DNA of 35,321 nt from an uncultured Prevotellaceae bacterium. GTDB lineage: Bacteria > Bacteroidota > Bacteroidia > Bacteroidales > Bacteroidaceae. Position numbers and translations under genes: made by a program. The notes under the pieces were generated by a model that was not told the origin of the DNA, ran no database searches, and was given only the letters and a program-made list of their open reading frames with translations. The stretch lies in NCBI GenBank assembly GCA_902761605.1, contig CACWLC010000026.1, positions 1 through 35,321 of the forward strand. The letters are read 5' to 3'. This document shows positions 1 through 9,479 of the stretch, one piece after another (the stretch's first letter is position 1; each line of letters starts with the position of its first letter).

Positions 1-1
1 C

Positions 2-658
2 TTACAGATGGAAAAGGACAATCCGCTGGTTGATAAGAACGCAGACCGCCTGCTGGCAGAACTCGAAAACAACAGCATCAGCGACATCGAATCTCCACGC
101 ACCCTGTCGCTCAAAGACTTCTCACTCGAAGTGTTCCGTCAGGATTTGCTCGACTACTTTGAACGCTACAAGCAGCAGTTGGAAAGTATGCCCAATGGCA
201 TCTACTCTGGTTTCAGGAACGAGGACACGCTGTTTGAGAAGATTCCTGAATCGTTGGTGGCTGTTATTGGCTATCCCAAACGCGAACAGAACAGCAAGAG
301 TCACCAGTATCGTGAAATCTACCTGATGTGTCAGCCTGCCGACCGCTCGCAGGCTCCTACCTTCACTGAGATGAATCGTGCAGAGATACTTGACTTCCTG
401 CGCAAGAACAAATATCAGGATCGCTATCTGCCTGACTGGATAGAAGGACATCAGAAGGAACGTCTATCGAAGTTGTCTGCCATTGTGCAAGAATGGATGG
501 AGGAAAAGGTACCACAACAGGCCGCCAATGCCATTCTTCAGATTGCCCAGTCGCGCAGAGGCATAGACTTGACAACAAAGAATACTGGTCAGCGACTGGA
601 GGATAAGTTCAAGCGCGAGAACTTCGACTTGATAGCTTGGGAGTATATCAGCAAATAA
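2..658 (+). CDS. C-terminal part of a large protein, possibly a helicase of a restriction/defence locus (5' partial)
   Basis: The frame is open to the left edge of the window, so the first ATG at position 8 is probably internal and only the last roughly 218 residues are visible. No catalytic motif is present. The segment is charged and mostly helical-looking, and it ends in FDLIAWEYISK. The next gene, 21 bases downstream on the same strand, is an Eco57I-type methylase, and SNF2/DEAH-type helicases often precede such methylases in Bacteroidota defence loci, including class 1 DISARM. That assignment comes from context and a vague resemblance, not from motifs. It could equally be another nuclease-associated subunit. 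The upstream sequence would decide. Confidence 0.4.
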   Translation, partial: LQMEKDNPLVDKNADRLLAELENNSISDIESPRTLSLKDFSLEVFRQDLLDYFERYKQQLESMPNGIYSGFRNEDTLFEKIPESLVAVIGYPKREQNSKSHQYREIYLMCQPADRSQAPTFTEMNRAEILDFLRKNKYQDRYLPDWIEGHQKERLSKLSAIVQEWMEEKVPQQAANAILQIAQSRRGIDLTTKNTGQRLEDKFKRENFDLIAWEYISK

Positions 659-679
659 CAAACCTAAACAACAGAAACG

Positions 680-3600
680 ATGAATAGCATATTGAAGAAG
701 TTTGTCGATGAGCCGCTGTTCGATGCCTGCGCAGCCATGCTCAATTATCTGCATATATCATTTAACGAGGTGACTCGAACCCCTGTCCCCTTTGAGGGAC
801 TGTATCGTAATCCGCTGACCAAAGCCCTACAGGAGATACTTGTAAAGGTTGAGAATACCTATTTTATAGGAACTGTAGATGAAGCATCTCTGTCAGGACG
901 TGCTGCCCATCAGGATGAAAGCGACGTGACAGCCCAAGCTTCAGAGGGCAAATACGTGGGCATGATGATATTTGCAGTTGACATCAAACATAATCAGACG
1001 CTGACTCGTACGGAATTGGCTACGCTCACTCGTGGCTTCAATCGTATTGCCGCTGCCCAGCCTGTTGTGCTATTCATCAAACAAGGCAACCGCCTGGCAC
1101 TTGCCACTTGCGAACGCAGCGAATATACCCAGCAATGGCGCGATGGTGAGAAATTAGGAAAGGTGAGTTTGCTTCGAGGCATCAACTGCCTACAACCCCA
1201 TCGCGGACATATTGATATCTTGGAGAGTATTGGCGATAAAGCCTACCCAACGTTTGAAGAACTATACAAACATTGGATGCAGGTATTCTCCAGCGAACTG
1301 CTCACTCGTAAGTTCTACTCAGAACTCAGCGACTGGTATGCCTGGGCTGTTCAAGTGGCCCGTTTCCCCAACGACTTGGCTACGACAGAGATGATGAGAA
1401 GTTCAACCATGAGAGTTGCATCCGTCTCATCACTCGTCTTATCTTTGTGTGGTTCTTGAAACAGAAGCACCTTATTCCAGAAGAATTCTTTGACGAGAAC
1501 TATATCCGTGAACACTTCATCGAGAACTTTGATCCTCATGATCGTCAAAGCCTTTACTATAATGCAGAGGAAAGCAAGTATTATCGTCTGATTCTACAAA
1601 ACTTGTTCTTCGCCATGCTGAATCGTCCTATCGCTCCAGAAGGTAAGGACACGCCCAATAATCGCCGCTTCCGCGTGAAGGGCAACTATCACGGCATGAA
1701 TCCTGATTATGCAGTAAACAATCTGCTGCGTTATGAGGGAGATTTCAAGGATGGTGGAGCCGCAGAGTTCCTGGCAATGGCCAATAGCAATGTGCCATTC
1801 CTGAATGGTGGTCTCTTTGATTGTCTGGATGATAAGCCTAAGAACCTCTATTACGATGGTTTCTCAGAGCGCAGGGAATCTCTGGAACAACTATATCTGC
1901 CAGACTGGCTTTTCTTTGGCGAAGAGGTTGGCAAGGGCATCGACCTGTCTCAATGGTACGATGATGCCAAGAAACGTAATGTCTCGGCTCGTGGTATCAT
2001 CGACATCTTGAAACGCTATAACTTCACCATCGAGGAGAATACACCACTTGACCAAGAAGTATCGCTCGACCCGGAGTTGCTCGGTAAGGCTTTCGAGAAC
2101 CTGTTGGCATCCTACAACCCAGAGACGAAGACTTCTGCCCGCAAGCAAACAGGCTCGTTCTATACGCCTCGTGAGATAGTGCAGTATATGGTGGATGAAA
2201 GTCTTGTAGCCCATTTGAAACGAATCTGTGGTGACGAACTGGAGCCGCAATATCGCAGTTTGCTCAGTTATGCCACGGAAGAGACTGCACTCAATGAAGA
2301 GCAGCGTCGTAGCATCATGCAGGCCATTTATAACTGTCGTGTGCTCGACCCTGCCTGTGGTTCTGGTGCTTTCCCAATGGGTGTGCTCCAGCAGATGGTG
2401 CACATTTTGCGACAACTCGACCCAACCAACGAGATGTGGAAGGACTTCATGATAAGGCCTTCAACGCAGAGGAGGAAGAGGAACGTAAGGCTCGTTTGGC
2501 TGACATCGAGGAAGCCTTCAACCGCGATGTCAACGACCCAGACTATGCGCGCAAACTCTACTTGATAGAGCATTGTATCTATGGCGTGGATATTCAACCT
2601 ATTGCCGTACAAATCTCGAAACTCCGTTTCTTTATCTCGTTAGTGGTTGACCAGAATCCAACAGACGATGCCGCTCACAACTTTGGTATTCGTCCGCTGC
2701 CTAACCTCGAATCAAAGTTTGTGGCAGCTAACACGCTTATCCCTGTGGAGTATGACGCTTCGCTCTTTGAATCTACAGAAGCAATTCTTTCTCTTAAAGA
2801 GAGTCTGAAAGAATTGAACCATGCCATTTTCTTGGCTAAGCGTAATATCGACAAGCAACGTATCAAGACAAAAATTAAAGAAACACGTAAAGCCCTTGCC
2901 AATGCCATTGAAGATACAGGTTTTGTCAATCCTGGCGCCGCTCAAAAGTTGGCAGACTGGGATATGTTTGAGCAGAACACCCATGCAGACTTCTTTGATG
3001 CAGAGTGGATGTTTGGGGTCAAAGGTGGATTTGATATTGTGATTGCGAACCCACCGTATGTTTCATCTAAAGATTTGCTGATAAGTGATAAAGAAGTATA
3101 TAAAGGTCTATACAAGTCGGCAGATAAACAATTTGATCTTTACTCATTATTTATTGAAAGAGGCCTAAATCTACTATGCCAAAATGGGATTACCTCGTAT
3201 ATTGTTCCAGATTCTATTATTGGTCGATCCAATTTCACAAAGATAAGAGTTATCTTGACTTTAGAAAATACCATTTGGAGTTGGGTACATTTAAATAATG
3301 TTTTTGAATCTGCTATTGTGTCAAGCCTTGTATATACATGTAAGAAAAAGAAAAGTACTTCTTATAACTTCTGTTATGTCAAAGCTATGGATGTGAAATC
3401 GTGGATAGAAGGCAATGTTCAGAAACAGACTATTTATTCGAACAAGATTAGCTCGGACAATAACAAAAAGATATATTTTGCAGAACCAGAAAAAATAAGT
3501 CTTCAAAACAGATTAACGCAATCAGATACGTTTGGAACAAAATGTATTATGTGGCGCGGAGAAGAAATAGGAAAGAACTCTGATTTAATAATTGATTACA

Positions 3601-4175
3601 AATCTACGAATTGTTTACCAGTTGTTACTGGAAAAGAGGCGCGAAGATACGGATTGCCTTTAGCCACAAAATGGATTCATGAGTATGATGTGGAGAAGTC
3701 CCTTGGTAATTATAAGCATACTAAGATATTGATTCGACAAGTAGGTGACTGTATCAATGCAACTATTGACGATTCTATGGGTGTTACAACTCAGTCTGTA
3801 TATTCTTTATATCCAAAAGATAAAACTGAGCAAAAACATCTTAGTGCCCTTTTAGGTATCCTTAATTCAAAATTGTTCGATTTCTTTTACAGATTAGTAT
3901 CAGGGGACAAACAAATGTTTAAGCGTATAATTTTGGAAAACATAAAAGCCCTACCATATCCTATTATTAAAAGTAGTCAGATTTCACAAATAGAGAGTTT
4001 GGTTAACGAGATTCTCTCGCTGAAGTCATCCAATACAAAAACGGATACCTCTTCGTTGGAGCAGGAAATCGACCACATCGTCTATCACCTTTACGGTCTG
4101 ACCTACGATGAGGTGCTCATCATTGACCCAACTCCGCCATTCACGCAAGAAGAGTACGAACAAGACAACTTATGA
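680..4175 (+). pseudogene. Eco57I-type (type IIG-like) DNA adenine methylase/restriction protein, broken by two frameshifts
   Basis: Three overlapping frames together encode one protein of about 1165 residues. Frame 2 (from 680) gives the N-terminal region. At about 1376-1380 the homology moves to frame 1, where NDL continues as GYDRDDEKF and then IRLITRLIFVWFLKQK. Around 2430-2450 it moves to frame 3, where NEMWKD continues as HDKAFNAEE. Each move is what one lost base would produce. The middle part holds FYTPREIVQYMV and the SAM-binding motif DPACGSGAF; the third part holds YGVDIQPIAVQI and the catalytic NPPY motif of N6-adenine methylases (about position 3050). The C-terminal third is probably target recognition and is clearly richer in A+T than its flanks. 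The gene is either inactivated or carries two assembly errors. It probably formed a unit with the gene ending at 658. Confidence 0.8.
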
Positions 4176-4217
4176 GAATATATGCACAATAAATTGTATA
4201 GCCCACCCCTCAGCCTG

Positions 4218-4270
4218 TGCTACGTCTACGCTCGGCCTATGCTACGCCTACGCTACGATATTCCTACGCT
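4218..4270. repeat. Degenerate direct repeat built on GCTACGYCTACGCT
   Basis: TGCTACGTCTACGCT at 4218 is followed 22 bases later by TATGCTACGCCTACGCT, and then by a partial copy, CCTACGCTAT. Immediately downstream, ATCGATAGCGCTATGATAGC contains small internal inversions. The repeat is intergenic and no function is apparent. Confidence 0.45.
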
Positions 4271-4339
4271 ATCCCATCGATAGCGCTATGATAGCCGAAC
4301 ATCTGAGGTCTGATTAAAAAGGTCTTTCTCTAAACAATG

Positions 4340-4380
4340 GCCGCCGAGGCTCTGCGAAATGCAGGGTGTCGCGGCTTTTT
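4340..4380 (+). terminator. Probable intrinsic terminator
   Basis: An outer stem GCCGC/GCGGC encloses an internal loop and a 6-bp inner stem CTCTGC/GCAGGG (one G-T pair) closed by GAAAT. It is followed directly by TTTTT. It lies 165 bases after the methylase stop and before the gpmI promoter, in the right orientation to end the upstream transcript. Confidence 0.55.
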
Positions 4381-4389
4381 GGTCATGTT

Positions 4390-4638
4390 CTATTTGCTTA
4401 TGAATGTCCCGTCTGGATGCTCATCCTGCCATCGTTGTTCCGCCTCAGAACCGGGCTTCGTCATTCGTGCCATTCTGAGCATCATGGGCATGGCGATGGA
4501 GGCACGACACATCTTCTCGTAGAGAGGAAGCGACATCTGGCTGCCGTAGCTGTCACTACTGAATATAAGATAATAAAAAGCGTATCTTCCCGAATCTGAT
4601 CGTACATTATCGAATGATGATCTGTTTAAACGGTGCAA
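4390..4638 (-). CDS. Possible small protein or gene remnant, unrecognised
   Basis: An 82-codon frame whose second half (for example KPGSEAEQRWQDEHPDG) looks protein-like, while its N-terminal half looks random. No promoter of the local type, signal peptide or known motif was seen. It may be the degraded end of a lost gene, or chance. Confidence 0.15.
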   Translation of the reverse strand: MHRLNRSSFDNVRSDSGRYAFYYLIFSSDSYGSQMSLPLYEKMCRASIAMPMMLRMARMTKPGSEAEQRWQDEHPDGTFISK

Positions 4639-4716
4639 AAAGACAATAAAACCTTCATTCTGCCAAAGATTTTATTAAAATGTTGGTTTCTAGTGTTTAT
4701 ATTTGAGGAAATTGTG

Positions 4717-4724
4717 TATCTTTG
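4717..4724 (+). promoter_or_regulatory. Promoter -7 element of gpmI
   Basis: TATCTTTG matches the Bacteroidota -7 consensus TAnnTTTG. The -33 box at the expected spacing is poor (TGTT/GTTT near 4694-4698). It predicts a leader of about 90 nt that is very A-rich just before the start codon at 4821. Confidence 0.55.
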
Positions 4725-4820
4725 CAGCGTGTATCGAAAGAGACACCAGTCATAGCCGACATTGTAAAAAACGAAGAGCTAATAAAATACAATAATAAAA
4801 ACAATTACAATATAACTACA

Positions 4821-6458
4821 ATGAGTAAGACAATCAGACTACTACTGACAGCCCTGCCGATGCTGCTGAGCCTCGCATCGTGTACGTCGAACGAGGATAA
4901 CGCCGGGACGAAGGATGACGGCACCGCTAAGAAGGCGCTGCTGATTATTCTCGACGGCTGGGGTATCGGTGACAAAGGCATGGGTGACGTGATTGCACGG
5001 ACAGCTACGCCTTACATAGACTACCTGAAGACCAACTATCCCAACGCTGAGTTGCAGGCTTCAAGCGAGTACGTTGGACTGCCCGACGGACAGATGGGTA
5101 ACTCGGAGACGGGCCATCTGAATATCGGTGCAGGGCGCATCGTTTATCAGGACCTGGTGAAGATAAACCACGCCTGTGCCGACAACTCCATCATGGAGAA
5201 CACGGAGATCAAGGCGGCCTACAGCTATGCTAAGGCCAGCGGCAAGAACCTGCACCTCATGGGCCTGACATCAACGGGCGGCATCCATTCTTCTTTAGGC
5301 CATCTTATGAAGCTCCTTGATATAGCCAAGGAGTACGACATCCCGAACTGCTATGTACACTGCTTCATGGACGGTCGTGATACCGATCCGAGGGCGGGCA
5401 AGGGTTTCATTGCCGACGTACAGCGGCACATGGACGAAACAGGTATAGGAGGTATTGCGTCTGTCATCGGTCGTTTCTATGCCATGGACCGCGATAAGAA
5501 CTGGGATCGCATCAAGCTGGCTTACGACCTGCTCGTCAGCGGCAAGGGGCGCGAGGTGGACGACATGGTGGAAGGAGTACAGTCGTGCTACGACAGACAT
5601 ACCGAGGAGCACAAGAACACCGATGAGTTTATGGAGCCACTCGTAAACGGCAACATCGACGGTCGAATCAAGGAAGGCGACGTGGTCATCTTCTTTAACT
5701 TCCGAAGCGACCGCGCCAAGGAACTGACCGTAGTGCTCACGCAGAAAGACATGCCGGAGCAGGGCATGAAGACCATTCCCAACCTGCAGTACTACTGCAT
5801 GACGCCCTACGATGACTCCTTCACGGGCGTACACATACTCTTCCCCAAGGATAACTTGGATAATACCCTCGGCGAATACATCGCCAGCAAGGGCCTGAAG
5901 CAGCTGCACATCGCAGAGACCGAGAAATATGCCCATGTCACCTCGTTCATCAACGGAGGGCGTGAAGAGCCGTTTACGGGCGAAGACCGCATACTGGTAG
6001 CCTCGCCCAAGGTGGCTACCTACGACCTGAAGCCCGAGATGTCGGCATACGAAATCAAGGAAAAGCTCGTAGAGGCACTCAAGACCGACAAGTACGATTG
6101 GATTGTGGTAAATTTCGCCAATGCCGACATGGTGGGTCATACGGGCGTCTATACCGCCATAGAACAGGCCGTGAAGGTGATTGACCAGTGTCTGAGCGAG
6201 ATCGTGGAGACTGCCAAAAAGATGGGTTATGAGACCATAATCACTGCCGATCACGGCAACGCCGATCATGCTCTCAATGCCGACGGCACACCCAACACGA
6301 CACACTCCGTGAACCCTGTCCCCTTTATCTACGTGACAGAGAACAAGAGCGCGAAGGTGCGCAACGGCATCCTAGCCGACGTGGCTCCCTCCGTTATCCA
6401 CATCATGGGCCTTCAGCAACCCAAGGAAATGACGGGCAAGTGTCTGATCATAGAATAA
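4821..6458 (+). CDS. gpmI: 2,3-bisphosphoglycerate-independent phosphoglycerate mutase with a lipoprotein signal peptide
   Basis: Interconverts 3- and 2-phosphoglycerate in glycolysis, using two metal ions and a phosphoserine intermediate. Seen: [12 protein letters not shown] (metal-binding Asp), [15 protein letters not shown] (catalytic Ser), [34 protein letters not shown] and TADHGNADH, together covering the alkaline-phosphatase-like core and the inserted phosphatase domain. The odd part is the N-terminus. The protein starts [21 protein letters not shown], a clear type II signal with a lipobox, followed by an acidic linker ([13 protein letters not shown]) before the enzyme begins. No Met lies between the linker and the first catalytic motif, so a cytoplasmic form cannot easily start internally. 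An earlier ATG at 4722 lies inside the promoter and is unlikely. The family is certain; export is predicted, and its purpose is unknown. Confidence 0.93.
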   Translation: MSKTIRLLLTALPMLLSLASCTSNEDNAGTKDDGTAKKALLIILDGWGIGDKGMGDVIARTATPYIDYLKTNYPNAELQASSEYVGLPDGQMGNSETGHLNIGAGRIVYQDLVKINHACADNSIMENTEIKAAYSYAKASGKNLHLMGLTSTGGIHSSLGHLMKLLDIAKEYDIPNCYVHCFMDGRDTDPRAGKGFIADVQRHMDETGIGGIASVIGRFYAMDRDKNWDRIKLAYDLLVSGKGREVDDMVEGVQSCYDRHTEEHKNTDEFMEPLVNGNIDGRIKEGDVVIFFNFRSDRAKELTVVLTQKDMPEQGMKTIPNLQYYCMTPYDDSFTGVHILFPKDNLDNTLGEYIASKGLKQLHIAETEKYAHVTSFINGGREEPFTGEDRILVASPKVATYDLKPEMSAYEIKEKLVEALKTDKYDWIVVNFANADMVGHTGVYTAIEQAVKVIDQCLSEIVETAKKMGYETIITADHGNADHALNADGTPNTTHSVNPVPFIYVTENKSAKVRNGILADVAPSVIHIMGLQQPKEMTGKCLIIE

Positions 6459-6538
6459 ATCAATATAAATACCTGCCCCACTGTGATCCCATTTTATATC
6501 TGTGGACCAAAAGATCAAGGCTTTTGATCGCTTGTTCC

Positions 6539-6964
6539 TTACATGGCAAAGAAGCCGAAGAAATACATGACGGCAGCCTGACGCTTGCTTGACATGTTTT
6601 CTACCCGGCCGATGATGGAACCGCTCTTACGGATATCACCGTTGTTCTCGATCTTGCCTACAATGCTGCCATTGATGCGCACATCACCATTACTCTCTAC
6701 CTTGCCGATGATAGAGCCACGCTTACGGATATCACCGTTGTTCTCAATTTTACCCTCGATGGAACCATTTACACGGATATCGCCATTCGACTCAAAACGG
6801 CCTTTTATAGAGCCATTGATACGTACATCGCCATTGGCTTCAATCTTACCTACTACAGAGCCTCCTAAACGGAGAGTCTGAACATTTCCTGCGTTTGAAT
6901 TAACGCATACACCCAACAGCAGCATTACTGCTACCAGCCTCAAAATGTTTTTAATTCGCTTCAT
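6539..6964 (-). CDS. Small secreted protein of 16-residue repeats (bactofilin-like beta-solenoid)
   Basis: 141 residues: an N-terminal signal peptide ending near NSNA (residue 25), then five full copies and one partial copy of a 16-residue unit, GSI-x-GKIE-x-NGDIR-x-x (residues 35-123), and a short hydrophobic tail. Regular glycines and alternating small and branched residues suggest a beta-solenoid like that of bactofilins and other polymer-forming proteins, but this is a structural guess and no family is assigned. The start is 24 bases after the GH31 stop on the same strand with no promoter between, so the two are probably co-transcribed. It converges with gpmI. The near-identity of the repeats implies recent duplication or unequal exchange. 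Confidence 0.75.
   Translation of the reverse strand: MKRIKNILRLVAVMLLLGVCVNSNAGNVQTLRLGGSVVGKIEANGDVRINGSIKGRFESNGDIRVNGSIEGKIENNGDIRKRGSIIGKVESNGDVRINGSIVGKIENNGDIRKSGSIIGRVENMSSKRQAAVMYFFGFFAM
6596..6862 (-). repeat. Tandem 48-bp coding repeat (5.5 copies)
   Basis: Each unit encodes 16 residues of the form GSIxGKIExNGDIRxx. Units 3 and 5 (ending KR and KS) are the most alike, and units 1, 2 and 4 end in IN or VN. This suggests duplication of a two-unit block. Confidence 0.8.
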
Positions 6965-6988
6965 AATCTTAATGGTTTAATTGTTATA

Positions 6989-9343
6989 CTATAGGTTTAC
7001 TGATTTCGAAGTTCCGTCATAATCGATGGTTGTAGTTGTGCCATCAGGCAGCACGATGGTAAACCGGCGAGTCTTGAGCATGCCTGGATACTCACCCTTG
7101 CGATTGCCGATGGTGAGAGTACGGCTCTTGTTGTTCCAATGGAAAGTGATAGTGGTATAGATGCCCTTCTCGTAGTTGTAGCCGTCGCCTTCGTCCTCAT
7201 AGAGAGTGAAGTCACCATCGGCACCGGGATAGACGCGAATTTCGAGATTGTCCCAAGCCTTCTCGCCTACATACTGCATCTCAGGACCAAGAGGCAGGAT
7301 AGAGCCGGCGCGAATGAACATCGGCACACGGTCGAAGGATGTCTCAAAGGTTATGTTCTGTCCTCCCTTATATGTCTTGTTGGTCCAGAAGTCATACCAC
7401 AGCGCACCCTTAGGCAGATACTTCACAACCGATTTCGAAACGCTCCAGTCAACACTTCTTCCATCTTCCATCTTACCTCTAACATCTTTACGATCCCATC
7501 CTGTCATCGCGTCCTCTTTGACAATCTTCTCCTCAGTATACTGGGGATCAACGATAGGTGCTGCGAGGATGCTGCGTCCGAACATAAACTCGTCTGTAGC
7601 GTTCCATACCTTCTTGTCTGCTGCAAAGTCGCTGAAGAGAGGACGCAGGTAACTGCCATTGGCTGAAGTAATCTGCCAGGCGGTGCTATATAAATAAGGT
7701 ATAAGACGATAACGCAGACGAATCATCTTCTCGATGGCATCATATATAGGCTCACCCTTCTTACCAAACTGCCATATCTCACGAGGAGCGTCGGCACCAT
7801 GACTGCGGAAGACAGGACAGAACAGTCCATACTGCATCCAACGCACATAGAGCTCCTGGAACTGAGGGTTCTGAGGAGCAGAGCCAGAGCCACGGGTGTT
7901 ATACGAACCACAGAAGAAACCACCGATATCTGTATTGAAGTTAGGATTGCCTGTGAGTGAGAAACTCAGGCCCGCAGGTATCTGTTTGCGAAGCATGTCC
8001 CACGATGAAGCCACATCGCCGCTCCACATGTTTGAGCCATAATGCTGCTGACCAGCAAAGCTGCTTCGGGTCATGATAAAGACTCTTTTAGAGGTGAGAG
8101 GTGAGGAGTGAGAGGTGAGAGAATAGTCTCTGCGCTGAGCTTGGTAGATACCACGAACGGTCTCCAAGGGGAAGGCATTACGCTGTGAGCGCCAAGTGCC
8201 ACCATATACCTTATGTTCATAGTCGCTCTCACGGGGATTAAAGAAATCGGGGTCGGTAGAATCCATCCACCAGGCATCAGTGCCGTAGTCGTAGAGACGC
8301 TTAAGATGTTTCCAGTAGATGTCACGAGCCACAGGACTGAAGGCATCATAGACCTTTACGCCAGACGGGTAATCCATACGTGGAGGCCAGATATGCGACA
8401 GTCCGCTCTGTGGCCATGTCTCGATAGGCAGAAGAAGGCCCTTCTCGTTGAGCTCGCGGAACTGCTGAGTCTGAGGGCCGAAGCTTGCCCAAATAGATAT
8501 CATGAAATGTGCATGCTTGGCGTGTACATTCTTTATCATCTGAGGACCTTTGACAAATTCCTCTGACAGAAAGTCCATAGCGTTCCACAGGTAGTTTGGT
8601 CCCCAGTACTGCCAGTCCTGAATGATACCATCGAGCGGCACCTGAAGCTCACGATGCTTATCCACAATGCTCTCCGTCTCGGCAGCTGACTTATAACGCT
8701 CCTTCGACTGCCAGAAACCATAGGTCCAAAGCGGGAACATCGGCACATCGCCAGAGAGATGACGCATCTGGGCTATCACCCCGTCGGCAGAGCCACCATA
8801 CATGAAGTAGTAGTCGATGCCCTCGCCTGCCTCAGCGGTGAACGACATTCCGTTGGCATTATCCTCGAAGAGCGTGGGCGAATAGTTCTCCCAATAGATG
8901 CCCCAGCCCTTGATTGACTGGAGTACACTCTGGAAATCCTCGAGGTTTGACTGTTCCATACGTTTCGTCTCACCACGACGGTTCATCTTTCCGTTCTGGA
9001 TGGTGCCAAGACCATAGATAGCCTCATCCTTGTCGAGGGTGAAGGTCTGACTAACCTTATTTATGTCACAGCTCTTCTCTCTGAGCAGAACCTTTCCCTT
9101 AGAGGTGAGGAAGGTAAGATTGCCCTTGCCATCCTGCTTAACGATGAGCTCGCTGCTCGTCCAGGTGTTGCCTTTCTGGGTTACAGCCACTTGTTCAGGC
9201 TTAGCTGTAATAACCAGAGTCCTTGTTGGCTGGCCCTTTACGATATGTACGATACTCGGTGTGAAGAACTCCACCTTCACATCCTGAGCGAATCCGGCCA
9301 TCGAGACCAGAAGTGATAAGATGATAATATTAGCTCTTTTCAT
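6989..9343 (-). CDS. Secreted GH31 family glycosidase (alpha-xylosidase/alpha-glucosidase type)
   Basis: 784 residues. The start at 9343 (MKRANIIILSLLVSMAGFAQ) gives a clean type I signal peptide; the longer open frame to 9397 would begin inside the promoter. The N-terminal beta-sandwich is followed by the (beta/alpha)8 barrel: PLWTYGFWQSKERY, DGIIQDWQYWG, WWMDSTDPD (predicted nucleophile Asp361) and MWSGDVASSWD (predicted acid/base Asp443), then RSHGADAPREIW and C-terminal beta domains. The WWMD-TDPD form resembles Bacteroidota alpha-xylosidases, but substrate cannot be read with certainty. It probably acts in the periplasm on plant oligosaccharides. Two heptamer arrays interrupt the gene, encoding SLTSHSSPLTSK (about residues 408-419) and VRGKMEDG (about residues 620-629). 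Its promoter is back to back with that of the downstream-facing binding protein at 9480. Confidence 0.9.
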   Translation of the reverse strand: MKRANIIILSLLVSMAGFAQDVKVEFFTPSIVHIVKGQPTRTLVITAKPEQVAVTQKGNTWTSSELIVKQDGKGNLTFLTSKGKVLLREKSCDINKVSQTFTLDKDEAIYGLGTIQNGKMNRRGETKRMEQSNLEDFQSVLQSIKGWGIYWENYSPTLFEDNANGMSFTAEAGEGIDYYFMYGGSADGVIAQMRHLSGDVPMFPLWTYGFWQSKERYKSAAETESIVDKHRELQVPLDGIIQDWQYWGPNYLWNAMDFLSEEFVKGPQMIKNVHAKHAHFMISIWASFGPQTQQFRELNEKGLLLPIETWPQSGLSHIWPPRMDYPSGVKVYDAFSPVARDIYWKHLKRLYDYGTDAWWMDSTDPDFFNPRESDYEHKVYGGTWRSQRNAFPLETVRGIYQAQRRDYSLTSHSSPLTSKRVFIMTRSSFAGQQHYGSNMWSGDVASSWDMLRKQIPAGLSFSLTGNPNFNTDIGGFFCGSYNTRGSGSAPQNPQFQELYVRWMQYGLFCPVFRSHGADAPREIWQFGKKGEPIYDAIEKMIRLRYRLIPYLYSTAWQITSANGSYLRPLFSDFAADKKVWNATDEFMFGRSILAAPIVDPQYTEEKIVKEDAMTGWDRKDVRGKMEDGRSVDWSVSKSVVKYLPKGALWYDFWTNKTYKGGQNITFETSFDRVPMFIRAGSILPLGPEMQYVGEKAWDNLEIRVYPGADGDFTLYEDEGDGYNYEKGIYTTITFHWNNKSRTLTIGNRKGEYPGMLKTRRFTIVLPDGTTTTIDYDGTSKSVNL
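7459..7486 (-). repeat. Heptamer array A (four units) inside the GH31 gene
   Basis: In gene sense the units are GATGTTA, GAGGTAA, GATGGAA and GATGGAA, matching GARGKRA loosely. They encode DVRGKMEDG and are the most diverged of the six arrays. Confidence 0.6.
8091..8118 (+). repeat. Heptamer array B (four units) inside the GH31 gene, antisense
   Basis: Units on the plus strand are GAGGTGA, GAGGTGA, GGAGTGA and GAGGTGA. The gene reads the complement, giving LTSHSSPLTS between the two catalytic aspartates. Confidence 0.85.
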
Positions 9344-9366
9344 TTTAATTGTTGGTTTATCGACTG

Positions 9367-9398
9367 CAAAGATACGACAAATCGGAGAAACTTCCAAA
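9367..9398 (-). promoter_or_regulatory. Promoter of the GH31 gene
   Basis: On the minus strand TTTG (plus 9395-9398), a 20-base spacer and TATCTTTG (plus 9367-9374) fit the Bacteroidota consensus. The position supports the start at 9343 and a leader of about 15-20 nt. Confidence 0.75.
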
Positions 9399-9424
9399 TG
9401 TTTGGTGCTTTTTTTATTCTTCTC

Positions 9425-9455
9425 TTGGATTATTCGGAGGAAAGTGTTACCTTTG
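9425..9455 (+). promoter_or_regulatory. Promoter of the binding-protein/permease pair
   Basis: TTGG (9425-9428), a 19-base spacer and TACCTTTG (9448-9455). The leader to the ATG at 9480 is under 25 nt, so there is no room for a riboswitch. Confidence 0.7.
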
Positions 9456-9479
9456 TGGCAAATTATTGAATGTCAGGAT

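Larger units (their letters stand above)
4176..4716. other. Gene-poor spacer between the methylase pseudogene and gpmI
   Basis: No convincing full gene lies here. The spacer holds a degenerate direct repeat near 4218-4270, a terminator-like hairpin at 4340-4380, and a weak leftward open frame at 4390-4638. The last 90 bases become A+T-rich ahead of the gpmI promoter. Confidence 0.5.

Noticed and set aside
5295-6305. 336-codon open frame opposite gpmI
   Set aside because: It is the complement of a strongly conserved enzyme; the long frame follows from codon bias of the real gene, and it has no promoter, signal or recognised motif.
6513-6529. GATCAA/TTGATC hairpin between gpmI and the repeat-protein gene
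   Set aside because: The stem is short and A+T-rich with no T-run on either side, so it is not called a terminator.
9095-9112. GAGGTGAGGAAGGTAAG in the GH31 gene as a seventh heptamer array
   Set aside because: Only one unit fits; the following bases lose the phase.
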